Notes: a model not told the origin generated them from the sequence alone. Positions 8,970-19,119 are shown, counted from the first letter of the stretch. The stretch is 64,000 nucleotides of DNA from Psychrobacter frigidicola (GCF_007997305.1 NZ_VORZ01000002.1:551529-615528); one strand, 5' to 3'. Made by a program: numbers and translations.

Positions 8970-11900
8970 ATGGAGTTCACATTTAGCATGGCATACAAAA
9001 AACGCTTTGATACCAGTAGCGCCTATGGTCAGCTGATCATATTGGTGTTTTTGCCGATTTGTGTTTTGGCAGCCGTCGGTGGCATTTTAGTATTTTATGA
9101 GACCATGCGCGCCAGTGAGTCAGAACAAAAAGCCTTGGCAGAGGCAGTATTGATTCGTTATAAACCGATGGTTACTGAACTGATTCCTGCGCTGCTCGAG
9201 CAAGAACGTCAACAGCTAAAGGACAATGAAAAAACCGCAAAGCAAATTGTTAAGGGCATAGCATCGGTTAGCCAATCCGCGCTTGAAACCAGTATGAAAA
9301 ACTCGCAGTTGCCAATATCGCAGGTGCACTCCGACCAGTATATTGGTGCTAGCGGCGGTAGCTTGAGAGGTGCTGTGCTGTCAGAGGAGGCGCTGGGCGG
9401 TGTGCAGACTGGGTCGTCATCTAATACCGCAATCGTTGATGAAAGCCAAAGTCGTACCAATTCTAATATTGCCCCGCAAGGTGCTATCGCAACGCTGGTG
9501 GCCATTCGCGATAAGCTCAGCCGTATGCAATCTGAGCAGCACGTGCAGCGTATCGCCATTATTAATGAGAACAATCAGGTGCTGGCAACGGTGGGCTACG
9601 GTGTTACTGAGACTTGGCCAGTCATAGATATCGCGCAAAACTTTCTATCGCAGCAAACCACGCCTATCGGTACTGCTTATGGCAGTGTATTAGGGGCTTT
9701 TGAAGGGCAACAATTGTGGCTGCTTGTCGATATGGACAATGAGCCGTTATATATTGCCCGTTATCGTATCGCTATGGCGCTAGTCATTACCGGTCTCCTT
9801 ACTATTTTAATCTTATTATTGAGTCTAAATATCTATGCCAAGCGCTGGATTGCGCCTATTTATGAACTACGTTTGCAATTACAGCGTACTCATGTCAATA
9901 ACTTGTATAAGCCTATTCCGGTAGAGTCTGATGGCGAGCTCAACTTATTACAACAAGATTTGGTTAAGACTCTGCGGCGCTTGCACTCAAGCTTTCAGGA
10001 GCTAACAGACCATGCGGAACAAACCGAAGATGACCTGCGTTTGGCGTTTGATGAAATGGAAATGCAAAACATCTCGATTCGTAATGCCCGTGATGCGGCT
10101 ATTTCTACCAGCCAAGCGAAGTCGGCATTTTTAGCCAATATTAGCCATGAGTTGCGCACGCCGCTGAACAGTATTGACGGCTTTATTAATCTGCTGGCGC
10201 GTCATGGTGAGCTGAACTCTGAGCAAGATTTATACGTGCAAACCATTCGTAAATCCTCCGCGCATCTGTTGGCATTGGTAAATGATGTCCTTGACTTTTC
10301 TAAGATTGAAGCCGGCAAACTGCAACTCGACCGCCATGATTTTGATTTGTATGACACTATTTACGATGTGGTCGATATGCTGTCGCCGGTGTCGGCAGAA
10401 AAAGGTCTGCGCGTCGCGGTTTTATTTTATAACGATGTGCCGATGCGTATCAACGGTGATGCCTTGCGTCTAAAGCAAGTGCTGACCAATATTGTTGGTA
10501 ATGCTATCAAATTTACTGATAGTGGGGATGTGGTGGTGCGGGTTAGCTTGGATGATTATCAAGATAATTATTTGATGATTAGCGTGCAAGACAGCGGCAA
10601 AGGTATTTCTGTTGCCGACCAAAAAATGCTGTTCCAAAGCTTTAGCCAAGGCGATCCCTCCGTTACCCGTCAATATGGGGGTACTGGATTGGGTTTAGTA
10701 ATCTCTAAGCAACTAACGCGCTTAATGGGCGGTGATATTGGTTTTTATGATAATGTGCAAGAAAATATTGCCAATCAAGGGGCGACTTTTTGGTTTCGGA
10801 TGCCAGCCCATGTCGATGTATTGGAAACGGCAACTGGTCAGACTATTGCGCTGCCGGTACTTGCGCCACTGGCGAGCGCGACCGATGAGTACCATGTATT
10901 GGTTTGGATTAACCATGCCGCGTCCCGTCAAGTGCTGAAAGCCAGTCTGCAAAATTTGCCTATTCATTTAACCCAAGCCAACTCCTTACCGGGTGTGCTT
11001 GAATCGTTAAAAGAGCGCGGCAATTATTGGGATTGGGTGATTGTCGATAATGATACCAAAGATGACATGATGGCTTTGCTCAAACAGATACGTTTGCATT
11101 ATCAAGGCAAGCTTGCCGTTTTTGGCTATCAAGTGGCCGCTGACCAAGCCTTACTTAACCGTTATCATGCCAATATATTATATGAGCCTTTAGATAAGCG
11201 CCAACTGTATGCCATGCTTGATACCCAAAAGAAAAATTTAACAGTAAAGAACCAAACTCCGCGCTGGAATGGGGTTACAGTCTTGGCGGTTGATGACCAC
11301 TTGCCCAATCTATTAGTATTAGATGCATTACTGAGTGAGTTAGGTATTAACGTCATTACCGCTAATAGCGGTTTTGATGCGATTGAGATGATCAGTAAAC
11401 AACAAACCAAACATATTAAGACTTCTAAAACTACTCCGAAAAGCTTATCGCACAAAACACAAATCTCTAAAGCAGAGGCTCGTGCGCAAGTGAGTAAAGT
11501 CGCTAATCATTCTGCTGCCAATATTAATAACAGTGTGGATGGTAAAGCTCGGCCTGAAGATAAAGACCGCATCGACTTGATTTTTATGGATATTCAAATG
11601 CCTCGTATGTCTGGTCGTGCAGCAGCTGCGCAAATTCGAAATATTGAAAATCCCGATAATCGCATTCCTATTATTGCCTTAACCGCGCACGGATTGTCGG
11701 ATGAACGCGATAAGCTCATCGCAAGCGGTATTGACGACTATGTCGGCAAACCAATTAGCCAACCGCAACTATTACAAGTGCTACAAAAATGGCTAGGGCG
11801 CACGGCAACCTCGCAGACCAACACGGTAATAACGACTCATTCTACAGCGCAAACAATATCGCCCACTGAACAAACTTTGCAAAACGCGTCGGCTCAAGAA

Positions 11901-12791
11901 GACTCAACTAAACCGCTAGCCAACAACAGCCTGATAAATAATTCGCTCGTCTCTCCAAAGCTATTAACACAAAGTACGGCAGTTAATAGTCATGACGATA
12001 CACAGACTGATACAGGTAAAAGCGTCGCAATCAGTCCCAAAAAAATCGGCATGCCTAAAGATAAAAATATAGCACGTCCACTCTCGCTCAAAAAAATACG
12101 TGATAACTATCTGCGTGATATTAAGCCGCGTGATGACTATCTACGTGAGCCGCAACGGCCCACTAAGCCACGCTATCGAGGCGTACAAGACCACGGCTTT
12201 CAGAAACAAGGCTTTCAAAATTCAGCTTATCAAAAACCAGCGTTTCAAAATCAAAGTAATCCGCAAGGCGCAGAAACTGAGTTAGCAATCGACTCAATAA
12301 CGGATTCAGCACCTTACCAAAACCATCAATTGCCAGAAAACCAAGCCGCAGATAGTAGCCCAACGGTTAGCAGTATCGATGATTTAGATATTCTAAGTTG
12401 GCAAGATGCCTTGACACGCTCAGCGAATAAACCAGATTTGGCCGCCACACTTATTACGATGATGCTCGATAGCATTACCACTGAAAAAGAAGCCTTGACC
12501 CAAGCATGGCAAGCACGTGACCGCAATGAGCTGTCTCAAATTGCCCATCGTATATTAGGCGCCAGTCGTTATACTGGCGTACCTCAGCTACGCCAAGCCA
12601 GCCAAAACCTAGAAGACAAATGCTTATTAAACACCCAACACACCACTCCAGCACAGTTTGCGATGCTCAAACCTTATTTTGATACTTTAATGCTGGCATT
12701 GAGCAATTTACAAATGCTCGATTTGGCCCCTTATCCGCAGCTTAATTACCATCGCCTCAGTGAGAACGATATGAATTGGAAAATGATCTGA
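8970..12791 (+). CDS. gacS: Hybrid sensor kinase of the GacS/BarA type
   Basis: Membrane histidine kinase that would phosphorylate a GacA/UvrY-type regulator encoded outside this window. Layout in 1273 residues: membrane helix 22-43, sensor region 44-265, membrane helix 267-290, HAMP (about 290-345), HisKA with phospho-His393 in ISHELRTPLN, HATPase with GTGLGLVISK, a degenerate pseudo-receiver (about 630-745), a true receiver from about 771 with phospho-Asp874 in FMDIQMP, and a C-terminal Hpt with His1193 in IAHRILGASR. This domain order is that of BarA/GacS. Odd points: a Lys/Ser/Asn-rich insertion of about 55 residues inside the receiver (about 812-866) and a Q/N/T-rich linker of about 210 residues before Hpt. 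The ATG at 8970 has no ribosome site; the ATG at 8988 has GGAG 12 nt upstream and is equally possible. Confidence 0.92.
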   Translation: MEFTFSMAYKKRFDTSSAYGQLIILVFLPICVLAAVGGILVFYETMRASESEQKALAEAVLIRYKPMVTELIPALLEQERQQLKDNEKTAKQIVKGIASVSQSALETSMKNSQLPISQVHSDQYIGASGGSLRGAVLSEEALGGVQTGSSSNTAIVDESQSRTNSNIAPQGAIATLVAIRDKLSRMQSEQHVQRIAIINENNQVLATVGYGVTETWPVIDIAQNFLSQQTTPIGTAYGSVLGAFEGQQLWLLVDMDNEPLYIARYRIAMALVITGLLTILILLLSLNIYAKRWIAPIYELRLQLQRTHVNNLYKPIPVESDGELNLLQQDLVKTLRRLHSSFQELTDHAEQTEDDLRLAFDEMEMQNISIRNARDAAISTSQAKSAFLANISHELRTPLNSIDGFINLLARHGELNSEQDLYVQTIRKSSAHLLALVNDVLDFSKIEAGKLQLDRHDFDLYDTIYDVVDMLSPVSAEKGLRVAVLFYNDVPMRINGDALRLKQVLTNIVGNAIKFTDSGDVVVRVSLDDYQDNYLMISVQDSGKGISVADQKMLFQSFSQGDPSVTRQYGGTGLGLVISKQLTRLMGGDIGFYDNVQENIANQGATFWFRMPAHVDVLETATGQTIALPVLAPLASATDEYHVLVWINHAASRQVLKASLQNLPIHLTQANSLPGVLESLKERGNYWDWVIVDNDTKDDMMALLKQIRLHYQGKLAVFGYQVAADQALLNRYHANILYEPLDKRQLYAMLDTQKKNLTVKNQTPRWNGVTVLAVDDHLPNLLVLDALLSELGINVITANSGFDAIEMISKQQTKHIKTSKTTPKSLSHKTQISKAEARAQVSKVANHSAANINNSVDGKARPEDKDRIDLIFMDIQMPRMSGRAAAAQIRNIENPDNRIPIIALTAHGLSDERDKLIASGIDDYVGKPISQPQLLQVLQKWLGRTATSQTNTVITTHSTAQTISPTEQTLQNASAQEDSTKPLANNSLINNSLVSPKLLTQSTAVNSHDDTQTDTGKSVAISPKKIGMPKDKNIARPLSLKKIRDNYLRDIKPRDDYLREPQRPTKPRYRGVQDHGFQKQGFQNSAYQKPAFQNQSNPQGAETELAIDSITDSAPYQNHQLPENQAADSSPTVSSIDDLDILSWQDALTRSANKPDLAATLITMMLDSITTEKEALTQAWQARDRNELSQIAHRILGASRYTGVPQLRQASQNLEDKCLLNTQHTTPAQFAMLKPYFDTLMLALSNLQMLDLAPYPQLNYHRLSENDMNWKMI

Positions 12792-12940
12792 TGGTGAATA
12801 TTAACGCTAAATATTAGGTCTTGAGGGTCAGTTATTGATACGACAGCTTCTGTATAAGCCTGCTAAGATTGATGAATGAGCAATAGTTATTATTGCTCTC
12901 TCTATACCTTTATTATTTTTCGATCTTAAGGACTGTCATC

Positions 12941-13753
12941 ATGCATGCCGTTGCCACTCTCCAGTACCGGACGCTACAAGTTAGCATTACCGACAATATC
13001 TTAACCGTTACCCTAAATCGCGCGCACAAAAAAAATGCTATGAGCTTTGAGATGATGCATGAGCTTATCAAAGTTGCGACGCAGGTGAGCAAGGATAAGA
13101 AACTACGAGCCATTATCATTAACGGCGCTGGAAATACGTTCTGTGCGGGTATCGACTTAGGGGATTTAAACCAGCCTAAAAACCAAGCTTACGCTTTGTG
13201 GGAACTGGTTAAACCTTGGCAAAGTTTATTCCAGCGGGTATGTCTAGTGTGGCGAGAAGTACCCGTCCCGGTCATTGCTGTGCTAGAAGGTCATTGTATT
13301 GGTGCAGGTCTACAGCTAGCACTGGCTTGTGATGTGCGTATCAGTCATCCTGATTGTCAGCTGTCAATTATGGAAGCTAAGTGGGGATTAGTGCCAGATA
13401 TGGGATTGACCCAATCGGCTTTGGGGGTGGTGCGTGCAGATGTACTAAAAGAGCTGGCAATGAGCGCGCGTATTATTAATGCAGAGCAAGGCAAAGATTT
13501 AGGTTTGGTGAGTCATTGTAATGACATGCCATTAGAGCATGCACAAGTGCTGGCTGCTGAGTTTGCAGAGCGTTCACCCGATGCGGTGCTGGCAAGTAAG
13601 CGAGTGATTAACGCCATGTATCAGCAGTCAGCAGTGACCCTTTATCAGGAAAAGATATGGCAAGTAAAACTCATGCTCGGCCGTAACCGTAAGCTCGCGC
13701 TTAAAAAAGCCAAACAAAGCGCCACATCATTCGCGAAACGGCAGTTTCACTGA
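12941..13753 (+). CDS. Enoyl-CoA hydratase/isomerase family protein
   Basis: Crotonase-fold protein of 270 residues. The oxyanion-hole segments are recognisable: AHKKNAMSFEM near residue 27 and GAGNTFCAGIDLGDL near residue 60, then EGHCIGAGLQLALACDVRI. The Asp/Glu-containing loop (SIMEAKWGLVPDMG) resembles the acid residue of dienoyl-CoA isomerases and hydratases, so the exact reaction cannot be settled. I use the ATG at 12941 because TAAGGA at 12927-12932 precedes it; a start at 12893 would add 16 hydrophobic residues without a ribosome site. It stands between gacS and an exporter gene, so the context gives no pathway clue. Confidence 0.9.
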   Translation: MHAVATLQYRTLQVSITDNILTVTLNRAHKKNAMSFEMMHELIKVATQVSKDKKLRAIIINGAGNTFCAGIDLGDLNQPKNQAYALWELVKPWQSLFQRVCLVWREVPVPVIAVLEGHCIGAGLQLALACDVRISHPDCQLSIMEAKWGLVPDMGLTQSALGVVRADVLKELAMSARIINAEQGKDLGLVSHCNDMPLEHAQVLAAEFAERSPDAVLASKRVINAMYQQSAVTLYQEKIWQVKLMLGRNRKLALKKAKQSATSFAKRQFH

Positions 13754-13905
13754 GCACCAGTTGCATGAATACAATGTTCTATATTGGTTACTGCCGTCGT
13801 TTTTAGGTGAAAGGGGCTTGCTGAAGCCCATATAGCCATTGAAATATCTGTAGACAGTACGATATAACACTGTCTGTTATAACCTGAATATCAATGGTCT
13901 AAAAT

Positions 13906-15168
13906 ATGTCTGCTCCAAAATCTATCCTGCCCAATCAATCTACTGCCCAAAATCGAGTACGCTCCGCAGAATTACCCGTTGCATGGATTCTAATGCTTGG
14001 GCTTATTGTCGCCGTTGGTCCTTTATCCATTGATATGTATCTGCCAGCATTGCCAGCGATGGCGGACAGCTTCGGTGTATCGACTGCCTTTATTTCCAAC
14101 TCTGTACCCGCCTATTTTGTGGGCTTAGTGTTTGGTCAGCTGTTTTATGGCCCCTTTAGTGACCGCGTTGGTCGGGTTAAGCCGCTATATATAGGTATGG
14201 TTTTATATGTCATTGCTTCAGTGATTTGTGCCACCACTAATAATGAATATGTACTCTTCGCAGGGCGTACCTTGCAAGCGCTCGGAGCTTGCGTAGGAGC
14301 AGTGGTTACCCGCGCTGCGATTCGTGATCGTCTTACCGCTAAGCAGACCGCAAAAGCTTTTTCCATTATGGTACTTGTCATTGGTTTAGCGCCAATATTA
14401 GCACCATCACTCGGCGCACTGTTCCTACGATTTTTTAGTTGGCATTCTATTTTTTGGTTTTTAGCGGCTTTTGGTTTGCTTAATTTAGTATTAACCAAAT
14501 TCTTCTTTTTTGAAACCCTAACTGAAGAGAACCGCAACGTCAGGCCAGCTAAAGAGGTGTTCAGTCAATATTGGGATCTGCTTAAAGATACTACCTTTAA
14601 CTACCCAGCAATTGGTGGTGGCATGTTGATGGGCGCAATGTTCGTTTATATTAGCGCCGCCTCTGAGTTGTTGATGGATACTTACGGCATCTCATCGACC
14701 CATTTCGGGTGGATATTTGGGATGAATGCGGTCGGTTTTGTGGCGCTCACTCAATTGAATCAATGGCTTACCAATCGCTTTCGTATTTTAAGTTTATTAC
14801 GTTTTGGCGCAGTGATGCAGGTGACCGCTTCAGCAGGCCTCTTTATTTTAGGCCTTACTTTTGGTAGCGACGCGTGGTTGCCACTGGTATTAATCTGTAT
14901 TTTCTTCTGTATTTCTGGGCTAGGCTTAACGCAGCCGAACGCTACCGCTATTGCGCTGGCCTTTCAAAAACACCGTGCTGGAATGGCAAGCGCCTTACAA
15001 GGCTCGCTGATGTTTTCAGTGGGTATTTTTGGCGGCGTATTATTAAATTTATTCCCAGTCAATCCAGTACTTAAGCTTGGCGTGACAATGTTTGTATTGA
15101 TGAGCCTAGGTTGTCTGCTTATTTGGCGTATTGATCCTAACTTAGATTTGGATGAGGCGGACAGCTAG
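13906..15168 (+). CDS. MFS drug exporter, Bcr/CflA family
   Basis: Proton-driven efflux protein of the major facilitator superfamily, with 420 residues and about 12 hydrophobic helices. The family marks are strong: PLSIDMYLPALPAMADSF in helix 1, the loop GPFSDRVGRVKPLYIG between helices 2 and 3 (motif A), and the helix-5 region LAPILAPSLGALFL (antiporter motif C-like). This fits DHA1 exporters such as Bcr and CmlA. The true substrate is unknown. A 34-residue polar N-terminus precedes helix 1. An 18-bp terminator hairpin follows directly at 15193-15230. Confidence 0.92.
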   Translation: MSAPKSILPNQSTAQNRVRSAELPVAWILMLGLIVAVGPLSIDMYLPALPAMADSFGVSTAFISNSVPAYFVGLVFGQLFYGPFSDRVGRVKPLYIGMVLYVIASVICATTNNEYVLFAGRTLQALGACVGAVVTRAAIRDRLTAKQTAKAFSIMVLVIGLAPILAPSLGALFLRFFSWHSIFWFLAAFGLLNLVLTKFFFFETLTEENRNVRPAKEVFSQYWDLLKDTTFNYPAIGGGMLMGAMFVYISAASELLMDTYGISSTHFGWIFGMNAVGFVALTQLNQWLTNRFRILSLLRFGAVMQVTASAGLFILGLTFGSDAWLPLVLICIFFCISGLGLTQPNATAIALAFQKHRAGMASALQGSLMFSVGIFGGVLLNLFPVNPVLKLGVTMFVLMSLGCLLIWRIDPNLDLDEADS

Positions 15169-15192
15169 CCAGTCAATTAGTAAACTTCTTAA

Positions 15193-15233
15193 AAAATAGG
15201 GTGTATTAAATATTTAATACACCCTATTTTTTT
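15193..15233. terminator. Terminator after the MFS exporter
   Basis: A perfect 18-bp inverted repeat (15193-15210 with 15213-15230, 2-nt loop) contains TAGGGTGTATTAAA and runs into a T-tract on plus. The A-rich left flank could make it work on minus too. Confidence 0.9.
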
Positions 15234-15239
15234 AAAATA

Positions 15240-15975
15240 CTTATATCAATTTTGGGTATACGCTTAATAATATTTATATATTGTGCACTTGTATTTTTTT
15301 CTATTTTTTACTCTACATAAATCTTTAAAGCGATTGTTTGTCATAAAAATATTAAGTAATCACTCATTTAACATTATTCTATTAATGCGACATATAAAGT
15401 GGACATTAAAATAAACTGATTTTTATCTGGTATTTTGAAGATAAGCATTGCTTTCTTAAAGAGAATTAAGTAATATTCGATGTAAAATTATGTAATAAAA
15501 ATTCATAAATTTGTAATTTTAACTTACTTAAGTACTTCCATCACTGTTGCAAGAGTATCCCTTAAAGTAGTTTTTAATGTTGATTTTGACGCTATTCTTT
15601 CTCTTAAGAGTGCCGTTACTAGTTCTTACCTACCTTATTAATCTTCGATTGTCTTCCGCTCTATAGCGTTCTTTATAAAATACCTTGCTAAAGGTAAGCC
15701 ATAAATGCTGTTTGCCATATGGTCAACAATAATCGAATCAGTAGTAATAGTTTCTTAATTAGTTATTATTATGGAGTTGTTGATAAATATTTATTAAATA
15801 ATTTCAAAGCACAAAAGTAATATTTTAATAGTGAATATGTACATTATATTAAACATGATACCGCCAGTCTCATTTTAAGATAAGTAATAAAGTTAATACG
15901 GACGACAGGCAAGCTATCAATCATTTCAATTCTTTAATATCATTTTGATTGTTCCATTGAACAAGGAAGTTAGTT
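15240..15975. other. Long AT-rich region upstream of the CheA-like kinase operon
   Basis: About 735 bases with no credible reading frame on either strand. Apart from a short palindrome (TACCTT-gcta-AAGGTA at 15681-15696) I see no repeat, tRNA or recognisable regulatory site. It presumably carries the promoter of the kinase operon, whose ribosome site AAGGAAG is at 15963-15969. Confidence 0.5.
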
Positions 15976-18189
15976 ATGGAAGTGCCTTCAAGATCAAGTT
16001 CAGAAATCCCTCAAAGTCGTTATACAGCAATTATTGTCTCTGTCGTTATTTTCTTGCTGTTAACGTCAGGGGTTCTAATTACCAGTATTTATAACTCGCT
16101 TAAAATTCGTGATTTGCGGGCAGGTACTGCCTTGAGTGCCAATCTTCGAAGTGATATTCCAAGACTGACTCAAGAGATATATTTACTTAATATCATGCGC
16201 GCTCAAGAGCAGCCTACACCAGCGCTGGATTTGCAAGTAGATAAAATAACCCAGCTAACTGAGCAAGTTGATAAGGTAGTGACGACGCTTACTGAGGGCG
16301 GTAAGGTCACGATTCGTAGTGATGAAGATGTGTACAAACCTTCAACTCAATCTGATCAGGTTGAATACGTTCAGGGAACCTTAAACTTGTGGACTCCCTA
16401 TAAGGAAGAAGCAATAAGCTTTGTAAACGCTGAGTCGGCTGTGGAAGCAAGCGATTTAGAGAATAGATTTGGGCAGGCAACGCAAGGTATTTATGACAAT
16501 GCCACTGGCCTGACGGACAGTATCAGTACTGAAAACGGCAACCGTGCTGGTTTCTTGAGAAACTTGCAGATTTTTGGTATCTCATTTGCAATTATATATT
16601 TTATTATTTTCGTATTGTATTTTGTCCGTCGCTTGAAAGCGTCTGATGAAGAGCTGATCAGCGCGCGCCGCGAGACTCAAGAGATCATGGAAACAGTTAG
16701 TACCGGTTTGTTCTTGCTGGACAAAGACTTAAATATTGGTCAGCAATACTCACGCGCACTGACTAAAATCATTGGGGCGGATAAATTGGCCGGTGAGAAC
16801 TTTGCTAACGTTCTGCGCGGTCGTATTTCTGATAAAGACCTGACGACCACGCGCCAGTTCATTGAGCAGTTGTATAACCCACGCGTGAAAGAAAGACTGG
16901 TCGATTCTCTGAATCCCCTACATAAAGTTATGTTACATGACACCTCAGCTGACCAAGGGACAGACAGTCGTTTCTTAGACTTTAAGTTCTCACGTGTTTA
17001 TGAAAATAAAGAGATTGCGCGTATTTTGGTTAACGTGAATGATGTGTCAGATGCCGTCTATTTAGAACAGCGCTTAGAGAAAGAGAGCGCACAAAATGAC
17101 ATGCAAATTGAGATGTTAACCACCATTTTAAACGTGAATCCGAAAGTTATTAATGAGTTCATTGCCAATACCAAGTCGCATATCGACAAGATGAACAATG
17201 TTTTGAAAAACCCAGGTAGCTCACAATTTGAGCTTGAAGGCAAACTCAATGCTATTTATCGGGAAATGCACAGCTTAAAAGGGGAGGCTTCAGCACTTAA
17301 ACTGCACAGCTTTACTAAGATTTCGTCAGATGCTGAAGACAAGCTCAGTGCCTTACAAAATCAGGGCAAGCTATCAGGTAATGACTTCTTGCCGCTAGCC
17401 GTACATTTGGATGAGTTGTTAAGCTTATCGAATACGATTGAAACCTTGGGTGCACGTATTAATCAGGGTGCGCCAGTTCCTGTGTCAAGTGTTCAGTCGA
17501 CAACCGTTCCTGTTACTATTGATGCGCCAGTTGTCCTTGCTGCTGCTACTAACCCAAGCGTTAACCGCACGCTAGATAGTGCTGATAGCATGGATACCGG
17601 TCTTAGTAATCGTATCAATGCACAAGATACCTCTGACGCTCATCTGCTACCTTTTTATCAGAATTTTGTGACAGAAATTGCTGCAAGACAAGGCAAACGA
17701 GTGCAGCTTAATGGTGATAGCTTGTCGCATGTTGTGATTCCTGCGCACCTTAAAAAAGCGGTAAAAGACATCAGTATTCAGCTTTTACGCAATGCCGTGG
17801 TGCATGGTATTGAGGATATAAATACCCGCACGGCAGTTGGTAAGCCTGCTACAGGGGTGATTAATTTAGAACTGAAAAATGAGGGACAAAACGTCATCAT
17901 GACCTTGCAAGACGATGGTCAGGGTATCAATTTTGAGAGCATTCGTGACAAGCTGGTAACGATGGGGCGCTTTAGTGCTGAAGATGCCAGCAAGATTGAG
18001 CGCAATGAGCTATTAAGGCAGCTGTTTTCATCAGGCTTTTCCACAAGAGATAGTGCGGATGAAGATGGTGGGCGCGGCGTAGGTCTCGACATTATCAAAG
18101 CCCAAGTTAAAGAATATGACGGTAAGCTCAATGTGAATAGCGAGTTTGGTAAAATGACTCGCTTTGTTATCACCTTACCTGCCGCTTAA
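15976..18189 (+). CDS. Membrane CheA-like histidine kinase with Hpt and HATPase
   Basis: Likely phosphodonor for the receiver encoded 20 nt downstream. In 737 residues: membrane helix about 17-38, periplasmic region about 40-195 (mostly helical in character, no known domain recognised), membrane helix about 197-218, a PAS-like segment (about 235-360), an Hpt domain with His432 in YREMHSLKGEASA, a Thr/Ser/Val-rich linker (495-555), and a CheA-type HATPase with N-box LLRNAVVHGIE (601-612), D647-G-Q-G and GGRGVGLD (698-705). The HATPase matches chemotaxis kinases rather than ordinary HisKA kinases. There is no HisKA H-box, no CheW-like regulatory domain and no clear P3 dimerisation domain. AAGGAAG precedes the ATG. 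It is first gene of a four-gene operon. The signal is unknown. Confidence 0.88.
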   Translation: MEVPSRSSSEIPQSRYTAIIVSVVIFLLLTSGVLITSIYNSLKIRDLRAGTALSANLRSDIPRLTQEIYLLNIMRAQEQPTPALDLQVDKITQLTEQVDKVVTTLTEGGKVTIRSDEDVYKPSTQSDQVEYVQGTLNLWTPYKEEAISFVNAESAVEASDLENRFGQATQGIYDNATGLTDSISTENGNRAGFLRNLQIFGISFAIIYFIIFVLYFVRRLKASDEELISARRETQEIMETVSTGLFLLDKDLNIGQQYSRALTKIIGADKLAGENFANVLRGRISDKDLTTTRQFIEQLYNPRVKERLVDSLNPLHKVMLHDTSADQGTDSRFLDFKFSRVYENKEIARILVNVNDVSDAVYLEQRLEKESAQNDMQIEMLTTILNVNPKVINEFIANTKSHIDKMNNVLKNPGSSQFELEGKLNAIYREMHSLKGEASALKLHSFTKISSDAEDKLSALQNQGKLSGNDFLPLAVHLDELLSLSNTIETLGARINQGAPVPVSSVQSTTVPVTIDAPVVLAAATNPSVNRTLDSADSMDTGLSNRINAQDTSDAHLLPFYQNFVTEIAARQGKRVQLNGDSLSHVVIPAHLKKAVKDISIQLLRNAVVHGIEDINTRTAVGKPATGVINLELKNEGQNVIMTLQDDGQGINFESIRDKLVTMGRFSAEDASKIERNELLRQLFSSGFSTRDSADEDGGRGVGLDIIKAQVKEYDGKLNVNSEFGKMTRFVITLPAA

Positions 18190-18209
18190 TTAAGGACAAT
18201 AGATAAGTT

Positions 18210-18572
18210 ATGTATAAATTAATGATTGTTGATGATTCCAATATTATTCGTAATCGCATTCAGCGTGCGTATGATTCGGGGAAGTTTTTGTTGGTTGCTA
18301 CGGCAACCAGCGGTGTGAGTGCTATTGAGAAGTTCAATATTCACCGTCCGGACGTTATCACGATGGACTTGACCATGCCTGAGATGGATGGCCTTGAATG
18401 TATCGAAAAAATCATCGCGATTGACCCTGATGTTCGCATTTTAGTGGTGTCGGCATTGTCTGATAAGTCCACTGGTATTGAGGCGTTATCATTGGGAGCA
18501 AGTGGTTTTTTATGTAAGCCATTTTCAGAAGAAGAGCTTGTCGAATCATTAGATGAGCTTATGCAAGACTAA
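18210..18572 (+). CDS. Stand-alone CheY-like response regulator
   Basis: A single receiver domain of 120 residues with no output domain. Acidic pocket Asp8/Asp9 (MIVDDSN), phospho-acceptor Asp53 (TMDLTMPEMDG), the Ser of VVSALSDKS and the Lys of LCKPFS are all in place, so it should accept phosphate, most simply from His432 of the preceding kinase. It acts presumably by protein-protein contact like CheY. It lies 20 nt after the kinase and 46 nt before the first CheX-like gene. Its target is not visible in this window. Confidence 0.92.
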   Translation: MYKLMIVDDSNIIRNRIQRAYDSGKFLLVATATSGVSAIEKFNIHRPDVITMDLTMPEMDGLECIEKIIAIDPDVRILVVSALSDKSTGIEALSLGASGFLCKPFSEEELVESLDELMQD

Positions 18573-18618
18573 CATCATCTAATGACTTAAGTAGATACAC
18601 TATTAAAGAATAAAAACT

Positions 18619-19068
18619 ATGAAAGAACAGAAATTACAGATTTTTTTGGATATCATTACCAACTATTTTAACCAGTTTGGTAGTGAAGAGCTGGTCGTTG
18701 ATACCCCTTACTTATTAGAGAATAAACAGCCCAAAGTCCATGACTATACCGGTGTCATCGGTATATCAGGCGCACAAAAAGGCGTGGTGTATTTTTCAGC
18801 AACGCGTGAGCTATTAGCGCGTATTCTAGACAATATGGGCGAGCCCGATAAAGGCGAAGACAATCTTGTCGATCTGGCCGGTGAAGTCGCTAATACCATC
18901 GCGGGCAATGCTCGTAATGAGTTTGGCGCAAGCTTCCATATTTCTGTGCCATTAGTGTTCAAGGGCTCACCGCAAAGTATCATTTTACCTAAAGATGAAC
19001 GCTCTTTTATTATTCCGGTGACATGGCAAGGTCAAGTCGGAGAGATTGTCGTGTGCCTGCAACAATAA
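18619..19068 (+). CDS. CheX-like phosphatase domain protein, copy 1
   Basis: 149 residues resembling CheX, the CheC/CheX/FliY-class phosphatase of phospho-CheY. The catalytic Glu-x-x-Asn pair is present as E89 and N92 in LAGEVANTIAGNARNEFG, followed by the expected GSPQSIILP region. The N-terminal helix (LQIFLDIITNYFNQF) and the VIGISGAQKGVVYFS strand pair fit the fold. Its place after a receiver suggests that it dephosphorylates Asp53 of that protein. The neighbouring copy is a paralogue of the same length. CheX is usually found in chemotaxis systems, but no other chemotaxis gene is nearby. Confidence 0.85.
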   Translation: MKEQKLQIFLDIITNYFNQFGSEELVVDTPYLLENKQPKVHDYTGVIGISGAQKGVVYFSATRELLARILDNMGEPDKGEDNLVDLAGEVANTIAGNARNEFGASFHISVPLVFKGSPQSIILPKDERSFIIPVTWQGQVGEIVVCLQQ

Positions 19069-19119
19069 GCAGTAAGCACATTCCACAGCCACAGATGATA
19101 CGTATGGACGACAATAATT

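Noticed and set aside
9209..9574. Minus-strand open frame inside gacS
   Set aside because: It mirrors the plus-strand coding sequence, has no ribosome site and encodes no recognisable domain; the plus frame is an unmistakable kinase.
18210..18572. Receiver as the chemotaxis CheY of a flagellar system
   Set aside because: No cheW, cheR, cheB, receptor or flagellar gene in the window, and Psychrobacter is generally non-motile; I keep only 'CheY-like'.
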